A DNA stretch of 6,622 nt from an uncultured Gemmataceae bacterium (GCA_937922175.1 CAKZUU010000128.1:1-6622); one strand, 5' to 3'. Counted from the stretch's first letter, positions 1 through 5,968 are shown. Notes: a model not told the origin generated them from the letters alone. Numbers and translations are program-made.

Positions 1-2
1 TC

Positions 3-92
3 CGCTCCGACAGTGTGCTGATCAGAGCTGATTTGGTCATGGGCTTGCTCGCGCCACTGGTGCTGTTCGCCTTCGCCATAATTCACCTTTGA
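3..92 (+). CDS. C-terminal fragment of a probable membrane protein
   Basis: The only open plus-strand frame running in from the left edge starts at base 3 and gives 29 residues before a TGA at 90-92. The first residues are polar and charged (RSDSVLIRAD). The rest, roughly residues 11-29, is an almost uninterrupted hydrophobic stretch (LVMGLLAPLVLFAFAIIHL) that would make one membrane-spanning helix and ends the protein directly. That pattern fits the last helix of a membrane protein whose body lies outside the window. No family can be named from so little. The other two plus frames close within the first 30 bases. A chance open frame of 30 codons is possible, so confidence is moderate. Confidence 0.5.
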   Translation, partial: RSDSVLIRADLVMGLLAPLVLFAFAIIHL

Positions 93-447
93 TTCCTGGG
101 GAATGAATGGAACTCAACGCGAAACTTAAAAATCTGCACGCATCGTGTCAACGGTTTCCTGCGAAAAATGCCGTGATTTTCCAAGAGTTTGGCACATCTC
201 CACATTTTTCGCCAAGATTCGCTCCGCCAATGTCGCCGCCGACAAAGTCTCGACCCAAACCGGAGACATTGCCGACGACAACCGTGCGAAGCCCGCGATT
301 CGACCGCGATCGACCCGACAACGCCCATGCCGAATCGCACCTCAAAACCTCCCCCTTACTCGGATCAACGTTTCACAAAAAAATGATTGACCACGAGGCA
401 AAAGGTGCGTTCTTTTCCGCGATGAGTAACATTCCAACATTCTTTTG

Positions 448-468
448 GATTTTCGATTGATGAAAATC
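448..468. repeat. Perfect 7-bp AT-rich hairpin
   Basis: GATTTTC (448-454) is followed by the 7-base loop GATTGAT and the exact complement GAAAATC (462-468), with one further G-T wobble outside. There is no T tract directly after it on either strand, so it is not a standard intrinsic terminator. Its role is unknown. It may be a transcript-end structure or coincidence in AT-rich sequence. Confidence 0.4.
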
Positions 469-639
469 TTCCCACGCCCGAAACCAGAGCAGGGTCGAGA
501 CAAAACCCTTGACGCGACGCCCATTGCGAGTGTCCGCACCAGCCGGGATTTTCGGTGGCGATCGGCGTCAGATCACCATGAGATGCGCTCCTGCGGGTTT
601 TGGCCGAATAGGTCTGTCCGCAGCTGACGGGCCGGGCCG

Positions 640-703
640 GAAAGCGAGCCACCTGAGTTAAAATGGAGCGTCGGGCGTTCCGTGGTCGCGAAACCGAGCC
701 ACC
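640..703. repeat. Imperfect direct repeat, two copies 50 bases apart
   Basis: GAAAGCGAGCCACC at 640-653 recurs as GAAACCGAGCCACC at 690-703, which is 13 of 14 bases identical with an offset of exactly 50. No third copy is seen at the same spacing on either side. The second copy lies inside the possible RNA structure at 668-735 and forms part of its inner hairpin. This could be a local duplication, a repeated protein-binding site or chance. Confidence 0.35.
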
Positions 704-735
704 GCACCGGGACGCTTGAAGGATCGCCCCGACGC
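668..735. other. Nested inverted repeat, possible structured RNA
   Basis: GCGTCGGGCG (668-677) is complementary to CGCCCCGACGC (725-735) except for one bulged C, giving a 10-bp outer stem. Inside it, GTGGTCG (682-688) pairs with CGA-G-CCAC (695-702), giving 7 pairs with one bulged G and a 6-base loop CGAAAC. The rest of the interior (703-724) is unpaired in this model. I do not recognise a known RNA family. A short T4 run (743-746) follows a few bases later, which is weak as a terminator. In GC-rich sequence such pairings arise by chance fairly often, so this is a candidate only. Confidence 0.3.
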
Positions 736-833
736 ATGAGCATTTTCCTGCGTCTTCTCGCCCTAGCAGTAGAGCGAAACCTTCGCGCGACAAAAGTCGT
801 TCTGCGTTCCCGACACAGTTGCGGCACGCTCCG

Positions 834-862
834 TTGACACATCGGGGCCGGTCCCGTAAAGT
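834..862 (+). promoter_or_regulatory. Sigma70-type promoter of the tRNA-Ala gene
   Basis: A perfect -35 hexamer TTGACA (834-839) is followed by a 17-base spacer and TAAAGT (857-862), which matches 4 of 6 bases of the -10 consensus. Transcription would start near 869, leaving about 10 bases of 5' leader before the mature tRNA at 879. The consensus -35, the ideal spacing and the position just ahead of a stable RNA gene together make this the best-supported promoter in the window. Confidence 0.75.
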
Positions 863-878
863 GGATGTAACCGAACCT

Positions 879-951
879 GGGGCTGTAGCTCAGCTGGGAG
901 AGCGCCTGAATGGCATTCAGGAGGTCGACGGTTCGATCCCGTTCAGCTCCA
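879..951 (+). tRNA. tRNA-Ala (anticodon GGC)
   Basis: The 73-base sequence folds into a complete cloverleaf. The acceptor arms GGGGCTG and CAGCTCC are followed by discriminator A at 951. The anticodon stem CCTGA/TCAGG encloses the loop ATGGCAT, so the anticodon is GGC, which reads the GCC and GCU alanine codons. The T arm is GACGG-TTCGATC-CCGTT. The third acceptor pair is G-U, the established identity element for alanyl-tRNA synthetase, which supports the alanine call independently of the anticodon. The 3' CCA is not encoded (CTA follows the discriminator), so it must be added by a CCA-adding enzyme. It is a single gene with its own promoter at 834-862. It converges on the MFS gene, whose stop codon lies 36 bases past the tRNA end, and I see no intrinsic terminator between them. 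Confidence 0.98.
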
Positions 952-987
952 CTATTCCAGTTCATCAGATCATCTTTGCAACAATCC

Positions 988-2214
988 CTAAGCGAGTTCC
1001 GGGCGCGAGTGCTGGATCTGCAAGGACCGCAAGCTCACTAGGATGCTCGCGAACGATGTGAGAGCGGCCGCGAGGAGCGACCAAGGCCCGATCGTGTAGA
1101 GAAGCATCGAGCCAACCCACGGGACGAGCAAGCCGCGAACGCCGTTCAGCACGAAGTGCACGCCGTTGTAGGTCGGAACATCCTCGGGGGTCGGGGCGAA
1201 GTGACTGGAACCGAGTGCCCAGGTCAATTGGCCGCCGGCATTTCCGAACCCGAAAAGCGCTGAGCCGAGATAGATCAGCACAGGACAATGCCCGATCACT
1301 GCCACGAAATACAGCAGCAAGTAGACAGTGGCGATGACAGAAATCAGGACCCGACAATTCAAGATGCCGATCCGGTCATAAATTCGTCCCCATAAGGGAG
1401 AACTGATGGCGAGGATCAATTGCGGGATCAGAGTCAATGAGATCGCTAACTCAAGGGGGCGAAAGCGCAATTCATTCGTCGCCAACAAGAGAATCACATG
1501 GGTGGACATGAAAAACGAGGCCCCCGAAAGAAAGTAGGCGACCTGAAAGACACGATAGGCCCGATCTTTTCCGAGAGCTTTCCACACGCCTAGCAGCGCG
1601 GCTCGCAGCGATAATACCGACGACCGGACGGTCATTGTGGGCGGCGGGACGATCGCTGAATAGAACCAGGCGCCCACCAGACCACAGGCACCCGCCAGGG
1701 GATAAAGCACATGGAAGCTGGTTGGAGTTCGACCGACCCACCAGCCGGCAACGAAAATGGTGGGGACCATCGTCAGGTAAGTCCAGAAGGTGAACTGGCC
1801 GATGACTCGTCCTCGCACCGGTCGGGGGTAAAGCACGGCATAAAGACTCGACTGGCCCATGCGCATCGCAGAGTTCATCACTTGAGCAAACGCCACGAAC
1901 GCGGTGAACGCCCACGACGACTCGAACCACGCCAACGCGAATAAGGGCAGACTGCCCACGATCGCCATGCCGGTGACCAATCGACGCATGCCCCAGCCGC
2001 GACCCAACGTGGCCCATATCGGTCCTAAGAAGACTCCAACCGGAAAGGCGCTGACCAGCAACGTCACCTCAATCGGGCTGGCTGATACCGCCGAGACGGC
2101 GATCATCGGAGAAGCTTGGATCGCCAAGGCCATGAAGACGCCGTTAAAGGCTGAAAACAGAGTTTCAACCCGAACATTGTGTCGAACGATCGGCGTCCAG
2201 ATCGACTCAGACAT
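988..2214 (-). CDS. Major facilitator superfamily (MFS) transporter
   Basis: This 408-residue, strongly hydrophobic inner-membrane protein has about 12 predicted helices, near residues 17-40, 48-70, 78-97, 101-120, 137-160, 166-188, 222-245, 254-275, 287-308, 311-332, 353-374 and 377-396. A longer basic loop (about 189-221) separates the two six-helix halves, as is usual for MFS carriers. The loop between helices 2 and 3 (GPIWATLGRGWGMRR, 64-78) and its C-terminal counterpart (LWGRIYDRIG, 274-283) resemble MFS motif A, and the second copy keeps the Asp-Arg pair. Length is typical. The start is supported by GGAG at 2221-2224 on the minus strand, 6 bases from the ATG. Known MFS proteins move small solutes by uniport, symport or antiport. 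The substrate cannot be read from the sequence, and the neighbours do not suggest one because the gene stands alone between a convergent tRNA and a divergent lipoprotein gene. Confidence 0.93.
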   Translation of the reverse strand: MSESIWTPIVRHNVRVETLFSAFNGVFMALAIQASPMIAVSAVSASPIEVTLLVSAFPVGVFLGPIWATLGRGWGMRRLVTGMAIVGSLPLFALAWFESSWAFTAFVAFAQVMNSAMRMGQSSLYAVLYPRPVRGRVIGQFTFWTYLTMVPTIFVAGWWVGRTPTSFHVLYPLAGACGLVGAWFYSAIVPPPTMTVRSSVLSLRAALLGVWKALGKDRAYRVFQVAYFLSGASFFMSTHVILLLATNELRFRPLELAISLTLIPQLILAISSPLWGRIYDRIGILNCRVLISVIATVYLLLYFVAVIGHCPVLIYLGSALFGFGNAGGQLTWALGSSHFAPTPEDVPTYNGVHFVLNGVRGLLVPWVGSMLLYTIGPWSLLAAALTSFASILVSLRSLQIQHSRPELA

Positions 2215-2235
2215 GGAACACTCCGCGAGTAGTCG

Positions 2236-2241
2236 ATTTTA
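2236..2241 (-). promoter_or_regulatory. Possible -10 element for the MFS gene
   Basis: Read on the minus strand this is TAAAAT, 5 of 6 to the TATAAT consensus, ending 21 bases before the transporter's ATG. That would leave a short leader containing the GGAG ribosome-binding site. The best -35 at acceptable spacing (TTCGCT, 18 bases upstream) is poor, so the call rests on the -10 and its position only. Confidence 0.25.
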
Positions 2242-2311
2242 GCGAAGCCAGGCGACTTGAGCGAATCTGGACGTGCCGGACCGATGGGCTCCCCGGATGC
2301 GAATGATTGGC

Positions 2312-2327
2312 CGGTACAATCGGTACA
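2312..2327. repeat. Tandem 7-base direct repeat
   Basis: CGGTACA occurs at 2312-2318 and again at 2321-2327, a 9-base period. Each copy contains the palindrome GTAC. The first copy overlaps the TACAAT -10-like hexamer (2315-2320). It could be a regulator binding site for either divergent gene, but two short copies are weak evidence. Confidence 0.3.
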
Positions 2328-2511
2328 CGCCGAAGTGTCTACGCAGAATTTTCCGTCGGAACAGATTTCGGCGCCCGCGCGGTTTCGCGACTTGACTTGA
2401 TTTGCCCTACCGACGATTCGCGGCAAGACTGTAGCAAGTATCGGGGATGATTCGCAAGCTGATGCGAAAAAACTCGGGGAAAAACCTGAAACCGCTCAAG
2501 TCAGAGTCCGT

Positions 2512-2515
2512 GAGG
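2512..2515 (+). promoter_or_regulatory. Ribosome-binding site fixing the lipoprotein start
   Basis: GAGG lies 6 bases before the ATG at 2522, which is good Shine-Dalgarno spacing. The frame also extends upstream to an ATG at 2447, but the only purine run there (GGGG) touches that ATG with no spacing. The site therefore favours 2522, which also places the signal peptide directly at the N terminus. Confidence 0.6.
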
Positions 2516-2521
2516 TGCACC

Positions 2522-2962
2522 ATGACGCGAACACTCGGGTTCGCCGTTGTTTTCGGACTGGTTATGATCCCAGGCTGCGGTTTCCGCGATCGCGAAGGCT
2601 TGTTGGCCCGATTTCGCGCGCGCTTGTCCGGGCCGGATTACGTTTACATGGCTCCCACGAACAGTTACCCTGTCGGCTACGAGTTGGGCATGCCGATCCA
2701 GGGCCTCCCGGTTTCGCTGAACGGTGGATTGCCTTGCCCTTGCAGCACCGTTCCGGGTCTACCCAACTATCTAGGTGCCGAGGTCCTTCCGCCTGTCATG
2801 ACACCTTGGCCTCAAACTTATCCGACGCCTTCGACTCCCTCCACCCCTTCGCAACCGGGAACCACACCCGGCACTGCTCCGACCAAACCGGCTGAACCCA
2901 GTGATGGCAACGGGAACCAACGGAGCACGCCCCTGGCGACGTCGAAGCCGAGTGGGTTGTGA
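2522..2962 (+). CDS. Small predicted lipoprotein with Pro/Thr/Ser-rich tail
   Basis: From the ATG at 2522 the product has 146 residues. It opens with a short basic n-region (MTRT), a hydrophobic core (LGFAVVFGLVM) and a lipobox-like IPGC ending in Cys19, so it is predicted to be exported, lipidated on Cys19 and cleaved by signal peptidase II. Proline at -2 is unusual in a lipobox. After a charged stretch (residues 22-36) comes a Gly/Pro/Tyr-rich region with a Cys-Pro-Cys at 72-74. From about residue 94 to the end it is low-complexity Pro/Thr/Ser, probably an unstructured, wall- or surface-facing tail. I recognise no domain or enzyme motif, and the function is unknown. An alternative start at 2447 would add 25 mostly basic residues but lacks a properly spaced ribosome-binding site. 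The gene is divergent from the MFS gene and convergent with the exported protein at 3059-3778. Confidence 0.8.
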   Translation: MTRTLGFAVVFGLVMIPGCGFRDREGLLARFRARLSGPDYVYMAPTNSYPVGYELGMPIQGLPVSLNGGLPCPCSTVPGLPNYLGAEVLPPVMTPWPQTYPTPSTPSTPSQPGTTPGTAPTKPAEPSDGNGNQRSTPLATSKPSGL

Positions 2963-2966
2963 TCCG

Positions 2967-3020
2967 GGGGCTGGGAACGGCCCCTCGTAACGGAGGCCTT
3001 CTCCTTCTGCACCTTTTTTT
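2967..3020 (+). terminator. Weak candidate terminator after the lipoprotein gene
   Basis: GGGGC (2967-2971) pairs with GCCCC (2980-2984) across an 8-base loop just past the stop codon. A T7 run follows, but not until 3014-3020. A small GGAG/CTCC stem (2992-2995 and 3001-3004) sits closer to the T run. In addition, ACGGAGGC (2990-2997) is exactly complementary to GCCTCCGT (3048-3055), which could form a larger stem around the T run between the two convergent genes. None of these is a canonical stem-plus-U-tract arrangement. Confidence 0.22.
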
Positions 3021-3058
3021 CTCGCCGACTTCAACCCAGGACGTGGAGCCTCCGTGGA

Positions 3059-3778
3059 TTATCGTCGCGGAAACATCTCCGGCAGGCCACGTCCGGAAGG
3101 TTGCGGGACATCCGCATCTGGCAGCGAGTAGTGACGCGAGATCGGCAGATTCTTCATCGACGGGACATAAAAGCCAGACGGGACCACGATGCTACTGTAC
3201 GGCGTTCGTGGTCGGTGCGTGTTCAGCAGCCCCGATTCAGCGGTCGACCGCGCTGGGCGAGGAGCGTCGCCAAACGTCCGGAGAAGGCGCGGCGTCGGCA
3301 ACGTCACGTCGTTATACTCGACCAACTTGCGCGGTCGTTGGAACGGGAGGGTCGGCATGGGGGGGCTGTCTGCCGAGCCGCCGCCGGGTAGATAAGCATC
3401 GCTTTCTGTACAGGGAACACACGATCCACACCCCGCTCGAGCATGGCAGACGCCACCGGGAAACCAGGACCAAAGAGGCGGGACATACTCGGTTGGCTCA
3501 AGTCTGCCGCAACAGCCGGTCAGGGGCCGATAACACAAAAAGTCGATGAGGCGGTGAAGAAACGGGCGGAACGACTCCCGCTCCACGGCCGCACCGCAAC
3601 TGCCGCATTCCCCAATCGTCGGTTGGCCGATTCTCTGTCCCGCGATGAGCGCTCCGGTGTTTCGGAACTGCACGGGTCGAATGCCCGCGGGAGGAGACAT
3701 CGGTATCGCCGGCGGCGTCGCTCCGATGGCGAGTGCCGACATCCCTAACCAACAAAACACCACCCGAGCGCCCGTCAT
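3059..3778 (-). CDS. Predicted exported Cys-containing protein of planctomycete type
   Basis: The 239-residue product begins with a signal-peptide-like segment (residues 1-20, MTGARVVFCWLGMSALAIGA) followed by a Pro-rich mature N terminus. Ten cysteines are present: C9 in the signal, then C58, C61, C82, C89, C90, C111, C117, C120 and C123. They form CxxC pairs at 58-61 and 117-120-123, which could be disulfides or a metal site. The centre (about 70-106) contains FLHRLIDFLCYRP, then CCG, then a Pro/aromatic run PPLWSWFPG. This kind of segment recurs, in my experience, in exported planctomycete proteins of unknown function. The C-terminal half (about 127-239) is Pro/Arg/Ser-rich and probably disordered. 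The start is supported by a purine-rich GAGGGGG just upstream on the minus strand. No enzyme motif is seen. The gene is divergent from the 640-residue unknown protein and separated from it by a palindrome-rich promoter region. Confidence 0.83.
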   Translation of the reverse strand: MTGARVVFCWLGMSALAIGATPPAIPMSPPAGIRPVQFRNTGALIAGQRIGQPTIGECGSCGAAVERESFRPFLHRLIDFLCYRPLTGCCGRLEPTEYVPPLWSWFPGGVCHARAGCGSCVPCTESDAYLPGGGSADSPPMPTLPFQRPRKLVEYNDVTLPTPRLLRTFGDAPRPARSTAESGLLNTHRPRTPYSSIVVPSGFYVPSMKNLPISRHYSLPDADVPQPSGRGLPEMFPRR

Positions 3779-3880
3779 GGCCGCCCCCTCTCGATTCCGG
3801 TTGTGCCTATTGGATTCATCCCATCCTAATCGTCGGCAATTTCTCGCGATGAAACCCTCAATTTACCAAAATCTAGCACC

Positions 3881-3894
3881 CTCGTTTTTTCGAG
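3881..3894. repeat. Small hairpin with T6 loop
   Basis: CTCG (3881-3884), TTTTTT and CGAG (3891-3894) form a perfect 4-bp stem. It lies in the divergent promoter region, 6 bases from the LexA-like palindrome. It is too short to interpret alone. Confidence 0.3.
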
Positions 3895-3900
3895 CGAACC

Positions 3901-3916
3901 AGGAACATTCGTTCCT
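3901..3916. promoter_or_regulatory. LexA-box-like palindrome in divergent promoter region
   Basis: AGGAAC (3901-3906), ATTC, GTTCCT (3911-3916) is a perfect 6+6 dyad. Its core GAAC-N4-GTTC is the form recognised by LexA of Firmicutes and Actinobacteria. Whether a planctomycete LexA uses this form is not something I can establish here. The site lies between two divergent genes and just upstream of a candidate -35 element (3919) for the 640-residue gene, so a repressor or other dimeric regulator could act there. It could also be a transcribed hairpin, but no U tract follows it. Confidence 0.35.
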
Positions 3917-3918
3917 TC

Positions 3919-3947
3919 TTGCCTAGATTTCCAACAACCGATATCAG
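3919..3947 (+). promoter_or_regulatory. Candidate promoter of the 640-residue unknown gene
   Basis: TTGCCT (3919-3924) and TATCAG (3942-3947) are separated by 17 bases, and each matches its consensus hexamer at 4 of 6 positions. Transcription would start near 3954, about 40 bases before the ATG at 3995, inside the palindrome at 3951-3960. The hexamers are mediocre, so this is tentative. Confidence 0.3.
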
Positions 3948-3950
3948 GCG

Positions 3951-3960
3951 GTCTCGAGAC
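3951..3960. repeat. Perfect 10-bp palindrome near the predicted start site
   Basis: GTCTCGAGAC is fully self-complementary with no spacer. It overlaps the predicted transcription start of the downstream gene, which is where a repressor operator would be effective. Alternatively it is chance. No known regulator motif is recognised. Confidence 0.35.
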
Positions 3961-3994
3961 ATCAATCTTGCTTTGGCCCACGAGCGGTGCTGTC

Positions 3995-5917
3995 ATGACT
4001 GATTCCCCTCTCGCCACGGAATCCCCCGTTGAGCAGTCGATCGCGGCGATCATCGAAAAGGTCATTCACCCGTCCCGGTTTTTCGTCGCTCCGGGCATCC
4101 AACTGAGATGGATCCGTGGCATCGAAACGGTCGCCTGGGAAATGTTTCGCGGGAGTTTGTTAGACGAGAGACAAACGCGAGAGCGGCAAACTTTCGCCTC
4201 CTGGAGCGTGATCGGACCAGACGACGACGAACCTTGGCTTTCGATCAAATGGCATCGGGCAACGGCGACGATCCACGTCACCCGCTCGATTCGATGCCAT
4301 GCACACGAGGCCTACGAACAGAATGGTGTCATTCAAGCTCGGCCCGTAATTCGTCGTGTCCGGGAATTAGTCGGCTCGTTGTCACTTAGCCGACTCAGCG
4401 CCCTCTCGGAGCTCCCTGACGAGTTGGCAACATTAATGGTCTCGGCCGTTGTCGGAACACATCGCCTGCCCGTGACGTCGCTCGAAACTCCCATGCCCGA
4501 ATTCAGTCTCGGGCTTTTCTCCTACGACGGTCTGGGCAGCGGTGATTCTCAGCCAACGGCGGACACCGGCGCATGGCTGTCGCGGATCCAACACACCTCT
4601 CCCGACGACGTCCAGGCCGCTCGACTGCTCGAATTCGCGTTGCGCGGCACCCCACCCCATCAACTGAAGAAGTTGACGAACTTCCTCACCGCCGAAGCCG
4701 ATCTGAGCAAACGGCTCCGTCTCGTGATGCTGCACGTCTCCTTGACGCCCTACCTCGACTTCACGACCAAGGTATGGCAATTGACCGATGCCATGCTCGA
4801 CGCCGGTCGAATCTCGGCGGAGCAGCGGTTGGATCTGTTCTGTTGGGTCCTTCGGCTCGTGGCTCGGCATCTGACGTCGTTCGACCTCGTCGAATTTCAT
4901 CATCGCGGGGCGAATTACCCCGATGCCCTCCTGATTGACGAACTCGCTGGCCGGCTGACCCAGACACTGAGCAAATCATTGGAGTTCTTCCTCGATTTGC
5001 CCACTGACGATAACCAAGTTCGACATCGAAAACGTTTGCGACGACGAGCCATCCGGCAGACGTGGTTGCTCCGACGGGAAAACGCCGGTCGACGGGTGCC
5101 ACCGCATCCGGCGTCACCAGGCGATATGTTGCGCGTTTTTCCGCCGTGGCAAAATGAATCCTCGGCTGACTCGAAACAGCACGGTGAGTGGAGTCCTCGG
5201 CGTCTTTTCGCTGATCTCGGAATTCTCGACGCCAGCATGCCGGTCGTCGCATGCGTCCTCCGCGCCAGCGTGGAAGACCTGGTCAACGAGATGGAAAGAC
5301 GGGAACTCGGTTTGGGTCTTTTTCTCGACCGTCCCCTTGGCTGGGCTAAACAAGGGGGTGAGCCGGATCGAACTCTCATGCTCGCACATGAATGTTACAG
5401 CCCTGCCGTCGCGGCGCGGCGAGCGGACGCTTTGCGCTCGTTCGCTTCGTATGTACCTCCACCGCTCGAAACCGTTGGTGTCCCTTGGCGCTGTCGGACT
5501 CCTCGCCGTCGCCCGGGGGTTGTCTCCCTCCAGGATATGCAACTGTCGCCCCACGAATTTCGTTTGGTCCGCACGACTCGCTCTTCCCGTCGCGAATTTT
5601 GGCTGAGGTACGCTATCGAGGGAGAAGCCGCGGCCTCCCCCCGCGTCAACCGTCTTCAAGCCGAGAGCACCTTGATCGTGCCATCCCCGGAACGCCCCGA
5701 CGAATTGTTGTTTTTGGACGAAGGTGGTCGATGTCGCTTACGCGGCATCATGGTGAGTTCGGAGGGATACCGCCTCTATCGAGGCCATGAATACCTGGCG
5801 GGGGGCATCGAGATCATCGACGCATCCGACGCCGACGGTCGCCGCGTCGACGAGATGATCGGTGCCTCGATCAAACCACGCCTTCACCCATCTTCCGGTA
5901 GAACGCCCGACGTTTGA
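3995..5917 (+). CDS. Hypothetical cytoplasmic protein, 640 residues, no recognised domain
   Basis: The product has no signal peptide and no membrane segment, so it is probably cytoplasmic. I recognise no family. By eye it has an N-terminal mixed region (about 1-130, with WLSIKWHRATATIHVTRSI suggesting beta strands at 81-99), and a helical, Leu-rich middle (about 203-335) ending near the charged stretch EFHHRGANYPDALLIDEL (300-317), which looks like a conserved motif. A strongly basic segment follows (about 343-367, rich in Arg) that could bind nucleic acid or act as a linker. The C-terminal part (about 400-640) includes a likely helical region around 420-440 and, near the end, strand-rich sequence (RLRGIMVSSEGYRLYRGHEYL, within 581-601). 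No catalytic or nucleotide-binding motif is visible. ATG 3995 is preferred over an in-frame TTG at 3968, although its ribosome-binding site is weak (GAG about 10 bases upstream). The gene stands alone behind a palindrome-rich promoter region and converges on argS. Confidence 0.85.
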   Translation: MTDSPLATESPVEQSIAAIIEKVIHPSRFFVAPGIQLRWIRGIETVAWEMFRGSLLDERQTRERQTFASWSVIGPDDDEPWLSIKWHRATATIHVTRSIRCHAHEAYEQNGVIQARPVIRRVRELVGSLSLSRLSALSELPDELATLMVSAVVGTHRLPVTSLETPMPEFSLGLFSYDGLGSGDSQPTADTGAWLSRIQHTSPDDVQAARLLEFALRGTPPHQLKKLTNFLTAEADLSKRLRLVMLHVSLTPYLDFTTKVWQLTDAMLDAGRISAEQRLDLFCWVLRLVARHLTSFDLVEFHHRGANYPDALLIDELAGRLTQTLSKSLEFFLDLPTDDNQVRHRKRLRRRAIRQTWLLRRENAGRRVPPHPASPGDMLRVFPPWQNESSADSKQHGEWSPRRLFADLGILDASMPVVACVLRASVEDLVNEMERRELGLGLFLDRPLGWAKQGGEPDRTLMLAHECYSPAVAARRADALRSFASYVPPPLETVGVPWRCRTPRRRPGVVSLQDMQLSPHEFRLVRTTRSSRREFWLRYAIEGEAAASPRVNRLQAESTLIVPSPERPDELLFLDEGGRCRLRGIMVSSEGYRLYRGHEYLAGGIEIIDASDADGRRVDEMIGASIKPRLHPSSGRTPDV

Positions 5918-5968
5918 ACGTTGCCGATTTGCCGAACAAAGCGGGTCGGAGACTCGGGAGTTGAGGGA

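Larger units (their letters stand above)
93..833. other. Gene-free stretch upstream of the tRNA
   Basis: No open frame here is convincing. The readable frames are short, overlap one another on both strands, and encode Arg/Pro/Ser-rich peptides without domains or membrane segments. The stretch does hold several small structures: a perfect 7-bp hairpin (448-468), a 5-bp stem AGGGT/ACCCT at 491-509, an imperfect direct repeat (640-653 and 690-703), a longer imperfect inverted repeat (668-735), and two tiny adjacent hairpins, GCGAA/TTCGC at 774-786 and CGAC/GTCG at 788-799. It may be ordinary intergenic sequence, or it may contain an unannotated small RNA. Nothing in it is decisive. Confidence 0.55.
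2215..2521. other. Divergent intergenic region between transporter and lipoprotein genes
   Basis: These 307 bases must carry the promoters of both flanking genes. I find no full -35/-10 pair that stands out. Isolated matches are TACAAT at 2315-2320 (plus strand, 5 of 6 to the -10 consensus but without a -35), TTGACT at 2392-2397 (plus strand, without a well-spaced -10) and a minus-strand -10 at 2236-2241. No recognisable riboswitch or terminator is seen. Confidence 0.5.

Noticed and set aside
107..460. 117-codon plus-strand frame with a GGGG run 5 bases before the ATG
   Set aside because: The ribosome-binding-site-like run is suggestive, but the peptide is Pro/Ser/His-rich without domain, signal or consistent codon bias, and it competes with overlapping frames. 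The evidence is too weak to list it as a gene.
365..793. 142-codon minus-strand frame in the gene-free stretch
   Set aside because: It has an Arg/Ser/Gly-rich random-looking composition, no motif, and overlaps other equally open frames. It is probably chance in GC-rich DNA.
879..951. tRNA gene as an integration site for a mobile element
   Set aside because: No repeat of the tRNA 3' end, no integrase and no phage- or island-type genes are seen in the window.
573..965. Minus-strand open frame across the tRNA (contains GAERDRTVDLLNAIQALSQL)
   Set aside because: It is the antisense translation of the tRNA, another common false gene. Its remainder has no recognisable features.
819..1061. Plus-strand open frame across the tRNA (contains GAVAQLGERLNGIQEVDGSI)
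   Set aside because: This is the translation of the tRNA-Ala gene itself, a well-known source of spurious hypothetical proteins.
1472..2017. 181-codon minus-strand frame inside the transporter gene
   Set aside because: It lies in another frame of the MFS gene. The MFS frame has 12 hydrophobic helices and is clearly the real one.
2959..3549. 196-codon plus-strand frame opposite the exported protein
   Set aside because: It has no signal peptide or domain and a Ser/Thr/Arg-rich composition. The minus-strand frame has a signal peptide, a ribosome-binding site and a family-like core.
3968..3994. TTG start at 3968 for the 640-residue protein
   Set aside because: It would add 9 residues from a rare start codon with no visible ribosome-binding site. 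The ATG at 3995 is the simpler choice.
5114..5659. 181-codon minus-strand frame inside the 640-residue gene
   Set aside because: It is antisense to a much longer open frame and has Arg/Ser-rich shadow-like composition.
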